From Fomitopsis serialis (Eukaryota > Basidiomycota > Agaricomycetes > Polyporales > Fomitopsidaceae): 64,000 nt of DNA. The notes under the pieces are model-generated. The model searched no databases. It had not been told where the DNA came from and saw only the letters and a list, made by a program, of their open reading frames with translations. The stretch covers positions 248,001-312,000 of the forward strand of contig NW_025954986.1 in the NCBI RefSeq assembly GCF_022376445.1, written 5' to 3'. Positions 21,001-29,207 of this stretch are shown here, piece by piece; position 1 is the first letter of the stretch, and the number at the start of each line of letters is the position of its first letter. The translations under genes were made by a program, and so were the position numbers.

Positions 21001-23080
21001 TCATGTTGGCGTCCTTCAGCACGAATCGATGGTAAATGTCGTCAGGAAGATTGTCGACCGGAGGTAGCTCAGAAGGGAAGCAATCGGCAAACTTGTCCCT
21101 CATCTTGCGGTTTTCCTCCGCGAGCTGGGTCTTCAAGGCCTCTGCCGCCGCGAGAGCCTCTACATGCTCGCGTACAGCAGCAATCGCGCTAACGCCTTGG
21201 ATCACTGTGGAGACGTGAGCAGGGCACGGCTTACGGACCAGTGCGAGTTCCCGCAGAACATCGCGAAAGCACGCCGCCGCATGTGCTCGCTCCAAGACGC
21301 GCATCTCGCGACGCTCCGGGATAGGCAGAGGAAGAGGGGGCGTCGGTCGCGGTTTTGGATCCAGAAGGTCTACGTCGTGTCGTTTGTCGCGCAGCGTGTG
21401 ATGTTCGGCGTCGAAAACCAGGCGATTGATACGAAGAAACGGGAGACCTAATATTACAGGTGCGCACAGGGACGGAACGATGACGGCACGACATGAGACG
21501 GAAGACCATTCGAAGGAGGGTGTTGAAACCCGCAGCTTGACCCACTCTGAAGCCTCGCTTCTCTCTCCATTCCAAGCGGAGCCCATGACGAAGGGCACGT
21601 TGAGTTTATATCGCCGGAGGTTGAGCTCCTTGGCAAGGTCGTCTCTAATAAGAACTGTAGACGACCCGGAGTCAACGAGCATGGACAGAGGAGTAGAGTG
21701 GCGCGAGGGGCCATGGATAACCCCTCGCAGATGCAAGAGAGAAGAGGAGAGGGGGGGCTCCACGTACTCATCGGACTCGGAGTCCGTTCCGGACCCGAGA
21801 ACGTTGCTCAGCGAGGTCGCCGCCGGCGATCCGGCGTTGACCGCAGCGACAGTGTGTACGGCGTCGTCGTCGACATCCATTTGAGTAGATATCGCGGCGA
21901 CCACGGACTTCCCCTTAGACTTGTGAGCATCGATGTCGGCCTGGGTGACAGGCTTGAAGGTGCGTGGGTCGGGGAACCCGAACGGGCAGTCCTTCGACCG
22001 GTGATTGACGAAAGGCCGACGGCATTTGAAGCAGCCGTCATGCGCTTGTAAAAGCTGACGTTCGTCGCCAGTCATTGCGGGGACACGCTGCGAGGTCGAA
22101 GCCTTGGCCGTCGAAGAACCGGAACTGGTGGTGGCGGTCGAACCGGAGTTGGACTTGGTAGCCTTCTGCGTTGTCTGATGACTGGCCAGGAAGCGTTCGA
22201 TATCCTTGAACCTTCTCGCGCGTTCCGCCAGCCGTTCGTCATCGAAGACCGACAAGGCGTCCTTCCATTCCTTGAAGTCTACGATATCTTTGTAGACCTT
22301 CTTCGTTGCGGCGCGGCGGACGTCGACCCAGGCATTCGCGGTGATTTGAGCCTTCAGCGCCTTCTCGTCCTTACGAAGGTCACTGCCTCGCAACAGTCTG
22401 TTTTGTTTCTCGACGGCGACGACCCAGTCCGCGAAACGCTCGTCCTCCTTCTGACGCATCCGCAGTAGGACGGTGGACACGTCGTCTTCCCACTCGTGTG
22501 GTAGGTAGCGAGAGCGAATCTTGTTGACGAAGTTCGGGAAGGTCATGGCGTTGATGTTCTCGGAGTCGTTGATATACCAATCTTGGATGAGCTCGTCTTG
22601 GAACCCGAACGCGACCTTGGCGACCTTATCTTCGTCCTTCACCTCACGTTCTCGAAAGAAGGCAGTGCAGGCAGCCTCCCACTGTAGGATCAAGGCGGGT
22701 GTCAGCTTGCCTGCGCTCACGACCGGTGCATGCTTCTGAGAGACTTGAGTGACAATGGAGAGCGGGCGGGCATTGGTGGTCTTGGAGTCGACAGACATAG
22801 TGGGCGGCGAGAGTATGAGGTACGGGATGTCGTCCGACGAAGAGGAGGAGGTAGATGAGACCGAGGGAGACGCTTCCAGTGACTGTATGCGTGGTGATTC
22901 GGGCAGAGGAGCCGGTGGTAGACGCGAGGACCCGGCGGCAGTCGAGGGCGCCCCTTCAACAGCGGGCGGCTCTTGTTCGGCGGCTTCCGCCAGAGCTTCT
23001 ATCAGTTCGTCCACGCAAATCTCGGACAGGGATGACAGTGGGGTGATTGAAGAGGAGTCCGTTGGCGGTGCGGCTTCCAC
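18041..23080 (-). CDS. Gag-Pol polyprotein of a chromodomain Ty3/gypsy element, 1679 aa
   Basis: One uninterrupted frame fuses Gag and Pol. Approximate order by residue: acidic/Ser-rich N-terminus (1-90); capsid-like region; zinc knuckle C-x2-C-x6-H-x4-C near 350; aspartic protease with a DSGSSTVLI core near 468; reverse transcriptase with the YLDD box near 848; RNase H with STDASDF near 1003 and VYTDHRTLENF; integrase zinc-binding HHCC segment (GHMGFDK...CDACQ) and DDE core with IISDRDKLF near 1373 and YHPETDGASERTNRTL. A C-terminal chromodomain (IERILDRRRRGRGFQYLVRW, near 1620-1665) probably steers integration to modified chromatin. All catalytic signatures seen are intact. Gag and Pol in one frame means their ratio must be set after translation. 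Confidence 0.97.
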   Translation of the reverse strand: MEAAPPTDSSSITPLSSLSEICVDELIEALAEAAEQEPPAVEGAPSTAAGSSRLPPAPLPESPRIQSLEASPSVSSTSSSSSDDIPYLILSPPTMSVDSKTTNARPLSIVTQVSQKHAPVVSAGKLTPALILQWEAACTAFFREREVKDEDKVAKVAFGFQDELIQDWYINDSENINAMTFPNFVNKIRSRYLPHEWEDDVSTVLLRMRQKEDERFADWVVAVEKQNRLLRGSDLRKDEKALKAQITANAWVDVRRAATKKVYKDIVDFKEWKDALSVFDDERLAERARRFKDIERFLASHQTTQKATKSNSGSTATTSSGSSTAKASTSQRVPAMTGDERQLLQAHDGCFKCRRPFVNHRSKDCPFGFPDPRTFKPVTQADIDAHKSKGKSVVAAISTQMDVDDDAVHTVAAVNAGSPAATSLSNVLGSGTDSESDEYVEPPLSSSLLHLRGVIHGPSRHSTPLSMLVDSGSSTVLIRDDLAKELNLRRYKLNVPFVMGSAWNGERSEASEWVKLRVSTPSFEWSSVSCRAVIVPSLCAPVILGLPFLRINRLVFDAEHHTLRDKRHDVDLLDPKPRPTPPLPLPIPERREMRVLERAHAAACFRDVLRELALVRKPCPAHVSTVIQGVSAIAAVREHVEALAAAEALKTQLAEENRKMRDKFADCFPSELPPVDNLPDDIYHRFVLKDANMTIQRRQYESPKKYRETWKRLLEDHIAAGRLRPSSSPYSSPCFLIPKSDPTADPRWVNDYRLLNANTVPDVHPLPSIAEILSDCGKGKIWAKIDMTNSFFQTKVHPDDVKYTAVATPYGLYEWTVMPQGCRNAPATHQRRMFQALRPYIGSICHVYLDDIIIWSNSVEEHRRNVETILTALRHHRLYCSPKKTDLFCTELTFLGHRISRAGIEADGTKVDKILSWPTPRSASDVRSFLGLVRYISSFLPSLATHTHTLTPLTTKEAEKDFVWLDHHMEAFDAIKSTVTSRECLTVIDHTNMGRNQIFLSTDASDFCTGAVLSYGESLETARPVAFDSTQLKGAELNYPVHEKELLAIVRALKRWRTDLVGVPFIVYTDHRTLENFAGQKHLSRRQARWQEFMSQYDFEITYVRGEDNSVADALSRLAPDATVVDASVVAAVRVLRDASLALRARPLTALPTCAAVPGRLRISSDPAWLTTIRDGYASDKWCTKLLASLAQGMSGPPERLLQSGSLDGRTLAGVSVRDKLLFVGDRLVIPRVADIRESLFRLAHDALGHMGFDKSYGALRGAYYWPHMRRELEDLYVPSCDACQRNKSLNVKPVGPLHPLPVPDGRGESVTIDFVGKLPDDHGFDCIATMTCRLGSDLRFVPCRTDVSAEDFAELFFIHWYCENGLPKDIISDRDKLFVSRFWKALHRLTGVKIKLSSSYHPETDGASERTNRTLIQMLRFHVTRQQTGWVKALPHIRFQLMNSVHASTGFTPFQLRLGRSPRLIPPLLNDTVQGAAADFGLSAEQAAELIGRIETYCMEAQDNLLLAKTSQAVSANAHRSPEIPYSVGDPVLLSTFHRRRDYMQRGDHRVAKFMVRYDGPYNVIQAWPDSSTYTLDLPESMNIFSTFHASLLRPYHKNDDVLFPGRELPRPGPVVTEAGQQEWEIERILDRRRRGRGFQYLVRWRGYGPESDCWLAGSLVAECAALDDYLTSNGLTD

Positions 23081-23250
23081 TTCGACGGTGTCGGTGTCGG
23101 TCTGGGCGGTGGCGGTATCAACGGTACCCGTTCGCGCACGCGAGCGAGTGCAGAGCGGTATCGGTACGGAGGGTGCCCGTCTGGACGACAGGGTGGGCAG
23201 CGCGGGTTCGCTTCGGTTAGCGGCAGTTGTGTGCGAAGTTTAAAAAAAAG

Positions 23251-23545
23251 TGTAGCGCGGTCGGCGTACCGCGCTCACTCGAACAAGGACAAAACTGGCA
23301 CAAACAATCTGCGTTGCCAGTGGTAAGAACTAAGTACATGAGCAGAGAGCGGATACGTACCTGCGTTGCCAGTGGTAAGAACTAAAGAGTGGGCAACGCA
23401 GGACGAGCGAACATGAACAGCTGCCGAAACAGGAAGGTGACCCAAACAAGGCACGCGGCGCTAGTAGCGCCGCGGAAGCAAATACAGTAAGTCGCGAGAC
23501 GGAAGCAGAATGGGATGGAGGTCGTAATACCGAAGCGGTGTTACA
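23251..23545 (-). repeat. 5' LTR (295 bp)
   Basis: Identical by eye to 17664-17958 and immediately followed by the second GCTGC. Promoter and transcription start of the element should lie here, reading leftward. Confidence 0.95.
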
Positions 23546-23550
23546 GCTGC
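23546..23550. repeat. Target-site duplication of the chromovirus, right
   Basis: GCTGC, matching 17659-17663. Confidence 0.9.
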
Positions 23551-24532
23551 GTCTCCAATGCGAAACATCCGACCGGCGTCTCGAAGGGCGCCCGTACAAA
23601 TTTCATCAATCAAGAAGTCCGCGTTGCCTCCCGGCAACTGGAAAATCGCCAGGCAGGAAGTAGCACTGGGCACCGATGGATTGACAGTCCCAACGGAAGC
23701 GCCCAGGGGCGGGTGCCGGGAGCGGATGGAAGACGGGAAGGAGCCGGTCTGGGCACGCGCGCTCCGTGGCGCGGTGGAGCAGGGACCCCGGGGCGCGCGA
23801 CGAGGAGGAGAGGAGGGGTTGCTGGCTGTCGCGCCCGGCGGGAAAGGGATCAGCAGGTACGGCCGAGGACGCAAGGCCAATGAGAGCCAGGTAGGCTGGT
23901 CGAACGCGAGGGAACGGCGCGCTGTATGTCGTAGCCAGAGTGCCAGAGTCTCTGAACGCAGTATACACGCTCGATTCGAGACCCAGGATTTCACCGCCTC
24001 CGCGAGACAGAGAAGGCCGCCCGCCCTGCGCCTTGAGGCCATAACCGACAACGAGGCAGGCCGCTTGGACAAACAAGGCCGGAGGCGCTCATCCCAATTG
24101 GGCAGGCGCTTGAGACCGCAAATTTCGCACCTTGGGACCGCAAATTTTCCGGTACGAAGAGCGCTGCGAGGTGGGTCCTTTTTCGCGGGCACGTCCGCCA
24201 TATGCCCCTACGAAGCTGGGGCGAACTGCTCACTTTACGGTCCCAGATTTGCGGTCCACCGGCAAGCCTAGCAGGCAATGGCGATCCCGCTAGTAGCCGC
24301 CGCCGCCGCCGCCATGCTCTGGGGTGAGTTGCTTCCGCGTCCTATGTGTAGCGACGGTTGTTGACGGCGTCGTTTGTCCCTCTCCGACGCTCAACTGCGT
24401 GCGACACTCTCCAACTCGCTCAGCGACACCCGTCCGACACGTCGTACGCCGACTCGTGCCGCAAGCAACAGGAGCCAGTACACCCTTCGTAGCTTCGTTC
24501 GCCGCGGCGATTACCACAGGAGGACAACCAAC
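23551..24532. other. Left flank of the recombinase cassette, no supported gene
   Basis: Long open frames run on both strands but neither shows a motif, and both continue into the LTR or out of phase. The notable content is three copies of GACCGCAAAT between 24114 and 24256 and a GCC trinucleotide run at about 24298-24312. The last 200 bp is the presumed promoter of the nuclease gene. Confidence 0.45.
24114..24256. repeat. GACCGCAAAT repeats, two direct and one inverted
   Basis: GACCGCAAATTT at 24114 and 24136 (22 bp apart) and the inverted ATTTGCGGTC at 24247-24256. The outer pair could form a hairpin with a loop of about 100 nt. Confidence 0.6.
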
Positions 24533-27154
24533 ATGGGTGTGCGCGGGCTATGGGAGGTATAGTTCACATCTCGCAGGTGCTTCATCACGACTAACAACCG
24601 CTGGTAGGTACTGCAACCTGCGTCGACAGTCGAGACAATGGAAGACTATTTCATACACGAGGGATTTGAACACAGTCGGCGAGGAGAGCGGCTCTATAGG
24701 CTCGGTGTAGACGCAAGGTACGTCTGTGCCTACCATGGATACAGCTACAGCTAGCTAACTGCACGAAGCATCTGGTTCCATCAGATACAGAACACCTTCG
24801 CCATCGGACATGCCCAGTCAGGTGAAAATCCTGAACTGCGCACCCTTTTCTTCCGGCTGGCTCGCCTCCTCCGTCTGCCCGTGCATGCGATATTCGTTTT
24901 CGATGGACCAGATCGACCAGCCATGAAACGAGGACGACGGGTTGTACCGACAGGTCATTGGATGGTCGGCGCGATGAAATGCTTCATTGAGGCGTTCGGA
25001 TATGGTTACTGGCATGTACGTGTGTCGTGCATCCTTCACTGATAGTATTCTCATTGCTCCCGCATAGGCTCCTGGTGAAGCCGAAGCTGAACTTGCGCTA
25101 CTCAATCAGCTCGGATTGATCGACGGAGTCCTGACAGATGACAGTGACGTGTTCCTCTTTGGAGCGCGAACTGTCATTCGCAAGTGAGTAGTGTCACTGT
25201 CATGCCTCTTTGAATCGTAGTTGTAACACATTGCGACTATATACAGCTATGAAGCCAAGGCGAAGATGCTCACCGTCACCCATGCCTTCTCGGTCTCGAC
25301 GCACGAGAGCGTGTTGCTTAGCCGTTCGGGGATGATACTGATGGCATTGCTGATGGGAGGTGACTATGACGAGGTATGATTGCTCGCTCATATGCAGTAC
25401 CAACACTGATACTAGAGGCTACAGGGTGGTTTGCCAGGCTTCGGGCCACGAGTTGCTCGTGGCTTAGCACAATATCAATTCGGCGAAGCCTTGTGTCGGG
25501 CGGTCCGCGAGCTACATGCTGATGCACTGCCCGACTTCTTGTCTGGCTGGCGCAATGATCTGCGACGCACGTTGTGCACTGATGACCAGAAACAGCTTGG
25601 ACGACACTACCGCAACCTGTCAAAACAAGTCCCAGATTCCTTCCCCAACATTGACATCGTCGACTTGTACGTCAATCCCGTGACATCACCGCCTGAAGAT
25701 TTCGAATTGGTTCCCCCCCAACCGCCTGACATCGCGAGGCTTGGCCTTTTGTGCGAGCGTTATTTCTCGTGGGGAACAGCTCCGGGGATCATCGAGCGTT
25801 TCGGCAACTGCATACTACCGGGTGTGGTGGTACGCCTCCTTGTTGATCGAACGGCGAACCAGGATAGGCTCCTTGGTGCAAAGAGCGCACTCGAGGTACG
25901 TCTCTCCTGACTGATGTAGCTGTTCAAGATCATTCACAATACATACATAGAGTCCTCTTGAATCTCTTCTTCGTGTCGAACCCGACGGCTCAAAGCCACG
26001 GCGCTGCTCGAGCAACACACGACTTGTTGCTGTTGTTGATACGGGCTTCGCCGCTCTTGCCACTTCAGCCCTATTTGGCTCGCGACCGGCTGACAGCAGT
26101 CTTCGCCCTCGTGATGCGCCGCAACGACTGCCGATACATTCAATAGTCGTCCAGCATGCGTGGGACTTGGGTGGTGAGGCTGTGGCGGGTAATTATGTTT
26201 GAGTCTGCTGTGGACGTACTACGAGCTGACTCCGATCACCTCAGATTCACCAGCCAGCTGTACTGCGGGTCCGTCAAGGCATGCAAGAAGAAGTGGCACA
26301 CGATCATCAAAGGGTACCCCAGCCCACCCACGCAACAAGGTTACCTGCCAGAACAGTGCAACGAGGCAATCACAACGTATATCGACAGCTTCCGCGAAGG
26401 GTACCGCACGATCAAGGCGGATTGCTGTGCAGTCTCGGAGTCGCGACGCACTGCTGCTGTCCGAGTCAACATCGTCAACGAGCATGTTGAGTCGCATTGC
26501 ATCGCCATCTACAGGGTCAGTGAGCCCATCTGGTAACCGTTTATTCCTCTTTACTAACTGCAATATGAATAGATTGTTCGACGACAGCTATGGCGACAGC
26601 ACTACAAGCGTGTATGGCCTCGCGGAGCAGGCGGCAAGCATATTCATGGGCACGTACACGAACGTGGACTCAACCTCGTCCGCATTGAGCACGGCGATAT
26701 CTGTGGGCTCGTCAGCGACGTCTGCAGGCTTGTCCGCGACGTCTGCGGGCTTGTCCGCGACGTCTGCGGGCTCGTCAGCGACATCCGCGGGCTCGTCAGC
26801 GACGTCCACGAGCTCGTTGATGATGGCGTCGAGTGGGTCCGACCAGAAGAGCGGTGTGCCGAGGATGACTGACGCGCCTGATGTCCCTTGCGAGGGTGCA
26901 CACAGTGCGCCGCGAGTCAGTGATGGCATAAGCAAGCCATTCAGACATGTGACAGGTGAGTCATTCAGCGAAAGTGCGTTGCTCGTCTATGTATGCTGAT
27001 GAATACCAAAGCAGTGTCGTCAGAAATTCAGGCCGGGTTACTGTCGCATGCGGGAACAGGGGTTATTGATCTCACACGGGACGAAGAGGACGGCAACGTC
27101 GTCACGGTATGTTCAGATGATGTTATAGAAATCTCGAGCGACGAAGAAGCATAG
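24533..27154 (+). CDS. XPG/FEN1-superfamily nuclease, GEN1/Yen1-like (PIN-domain-like)
   Basis: Exons 1-6 join without frame breaks: 24533-24556, 24608-24717, 24769-25015, 25068-25183, 25247-25373, 25425-25895 (365 residues). Signatures in order: MGVRGLWE at the start, [13 protein letters not shown] (catalytic Asp43), FVFDG, the XPG-I box APGEAEAEL (128-136), [19 protein letters not shown] (to 208) and a helix-hairpin-helix [15 protein letters not shown]. This is the catalytic core of a structure-specific 5' flap or Holliday-junction nuclease. Beyond 25895 the joining is unsettled: open blocks lie at 25951-26190, 26245-26515 and 26573-26956 (with five 21-bp repeats), and a clear last exon 27016-27154 ends [10 protein letters not shown]...[10 protein letters not shown], two SUMO-interacting-like motifs. 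The C-terminus lies 57 bp from the recombinase stop. Confidence 0.85.
26712..26816 (+). repeat. Five 21-bp tandem repeats inside the nuclease gene
   Basis: Units of the form TCNGCGACGTCTGCGGGCTNG. In the frame that leads to the last exon they encode a SATSAGS/L repeat of seven residues, giving a flexible linker. Another frame gives a GLVSDVC-like repeat. Confidence 0.8.
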
Positions 27155-27211
27155 GCTGTAGATTAGCGAGTCCGAGTAATTTATAGACTATCTATTCATG
27201 ATCCCAACTAT

Positions 27212-29008
27212 CTATGCGCAAGGACATGTTCGTCCGCACTGGCTACAAGGATCACTGGCAGCCCTGAAGGGGTTGAAATAGTCCTTTCTGTCGACGAGAG
27301 GGGCATCTACCGATGACAATAGGTACTTGAAAATCGTGCCAGGATTGTCGAAGTTCTCTGCCCAACCTCCCCAAGTGCATATGTCGCGAATATGCCATCT
27401 CTTGACCACAGCGAGATATTGACAACCACCGCGGCGGAATGAATGTGTTCCGTAAGGCCGTGGATCTATGGAGATGTCGAGGAGATTATTCCGAAAGCAC
27501 TCAACATAGCTGTCGTACGACTAGTAGTAGTAAGTCCGAGTCAATATGTCATCGACATTTAGATATGCTGAGCACGCACCATGCCATCTGAAGCTCTGAC
27601 ACTTATGTTATCCAACCCGACGCGCTTACGAAAGATGTAGCCTGCACGCTCTATGTTCAAATCCTTGCAGATTTTCCACCACTCCGCGAATGCTGTGACT
27701 GGGCATAGATGTCGGTCTTGTACATTCGCCGGATACAGGTAAAACGGTGCAATCCCTACAAATAATGCAAGATATGGTAAGCAAGGGACAGTACACGGCA
27801 GATACTTCTGTTGGGGCTCACCACCGTATTGGGCTGTTTTCCGAAAAGGCAAGTCGAGTCGGACACAGTGGACCTTGCCCTTGCCGGCGATGTCCACAAC
27901 GAGCATTTCGATGTCCGTCCACATGATCCGTAACGCTTCGTCCACCCGGAGTAAGCAGAGCATCGAGATGACATAGAGGAGATGGAGCATGCGGCGAACC
28001 CGGTGCCCCGCCCATTGCTCAGGACACTCAGCCTTTCGCTTCCGCGAGGTTGTTTGGCTGCTGTCGGTCAGCTGGAAGTCGATGTTAAACTCCCAGAGCC
28101 TCTTGACGATTTCTTCAGTGATCGCGCGTGCACTGGTCACGTCTTCTCCGGCACGGATCTATTTGAGTTCACGAAATCACAATTAGTAGACTGGCATAAA
28201 TGTGAGAATAGAAGACAACTGACCTTGCGTCGTTGGAGACTAACCATGTACTGTGAAACGACAACAGAGAGAGAGGGATTCCCGCTATATTTGCCAGTGA
28301 GCGGATTCTGGCCCCATGACTGTTCTCCAAATCCGAAATCACGTCCAAACTTGTGGCTGATCGCTGCACGCATCTTCTGTGCCGTCGCATACTTGACGCG
28401 TGGGACATCTGGATCCTTTGGTTTACCGGAATGGATATCAAGTTCGTCAGCTCTAGATGGGGTAATGTTAGTGTGCACGACCGTAAGATGTGCATATAAC
28501 ACACTTGTCCATTATCCATACTGCCACCCACGACGGCAACTCCTCTGGTATGCACTGATTGTACATCTCCATCTTCTGCTCTTCGTCAACAAAACCCATC
28601 TCGACGCAGAAGGTCTTGAAGTGTTTCCATTGCCTAGTACATATGATCATTTAATCGTAGCTCGCCTGCACCTGTGTTGATCGCATACCGCTGATATTCA
28701 CTAATGGTATTGTCAACCACAACGTTGGCCGACGCCTTTTTTAGATTGGTCTTCATTGCGCCCAGATCAAGCTTCGGCTTCTTTGCCATGGGTACAGGTT
28801 CACTGAGGTGGTATATCCCGGAGATAGGCTGAGACTCGTCTGTAAGGTTGTCACTGAGGTCGTCGCCGAGATTGATGTCACCGCCAGAGTCCCCTATTAT
28901 GAGCGACTCGACAGCATCCTCTTGGTCATGTTCGATATCTTCGGTGTCAATAGACTGGCTATCCATTAAGCACGAGAGGGCGCCATCAGGAATTGGTGAC
29001 GAGGGCAT
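27212..29008 (-). CDS. Crypton-like tyrosine recombinase, 521 aa
   Basis: Exons 28689-29008, 28505-28633, 28224-28452, 27580-28158 and 27212-27520, with 52-65-nt introns, all phases matching. N-terminus acidic, possibly regulatory. A core-binding domain follows (EYQRQWKHFKTFCVEMGF, GKYSGNPSLSVVVSQYM, IRAGEDVTSARAITEE). The catalytic domain shows the first Arg in LLRVDEALRI (Arg297), the H-x-x-R box in YGTHSFRRGGCQYL (His445, Arg448), and a candidate nucleophile Tyr485 in GTIFKYLLSSVD. This pattern belongs to a YR family multiplied in mushroom genomes, related to Crypton transposases that move by site-specific recombination without target duplications. The C-terminus is Cys-rich (CSQCGRTCPC). 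No frameshift or stop, so it should be functional. Confidence 0.9.
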
Positions 29009-29207
29009 TGTGCAACTTTAACAAGTGAATACGAGGCAGAGAAAGGGAGCCTACAGCTCAAGCCCCTGGTGTGAATATTCCCGGAGGCTCCGTTCGTACT
29101 GCCGAACGCCTGTTCAGGGTCATCCGCCGATCACTCCTCTGGCCCGCTTTGTCGCACAGAGACGGCGACGTAGCACGCATTTCATTCTCTAGCTAGTCTA
29201 GTACTCC
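29009..29207. promoter_or_regulatory. Shared divergent promoter of recombinase and SAP gene
   Basis: Only 199 bp separate the two start codons. The interval contains an inverted repeat GGAGCC...GGCTCC (about 29049-29090) and no TATA box on either side, suggesting coupled transcription. Confidence 0.5.

Larger units (their letters stand above)
17664..23545 (-). mobile_element. Complete Ty3/gypsy LTR retrotransposon (chromovirus), 5882 bp
   Basis: Bounded by 295-bp LTRs that are identical by eye and begin TG and end CA, and by the 5-bp duplication GCTGC. The single internal frame is on the minus strand, so the 5' LTR is the right-hand one. A purine tract lies directly against the 3' LTR. The leader next to the 5' LTR begins CTTTTTTTTAAACTTCG rather than TGG, so no standard tRNA primer-binding site is obvious. 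Identical LTRs and an unbroken 1679-codon frame indicate a recent and possibly active insertion in otherwise intergenic DNA. Confidence 0.96.

Noticed and set aside
23461..24201. 246-codon minus frame overlapping the chromovirus LTR
   Set aside because: It runs into the LTR, overlaps an equally long plus frame and has no recognisable domain.
24533..27154. Nuclease first considered as FEN1 or Rad2/XPG itself
   Set aside because: The sequence lacks the long XPG spacer, and the GG-L-P-G-F-G helix-hairpin-helix and short N-terminal exon layout fit the GEN1/Yen1-like group better.
27212..29008. Recombinase considered as a Starship captain (DUF3435)
   Set aside because: The HSFRRGGCQYL and W-G-G-W-A-E-N-F-D-N-P blocks belong to the mushroom Crypton-like family; captain-type motifs were not seen.
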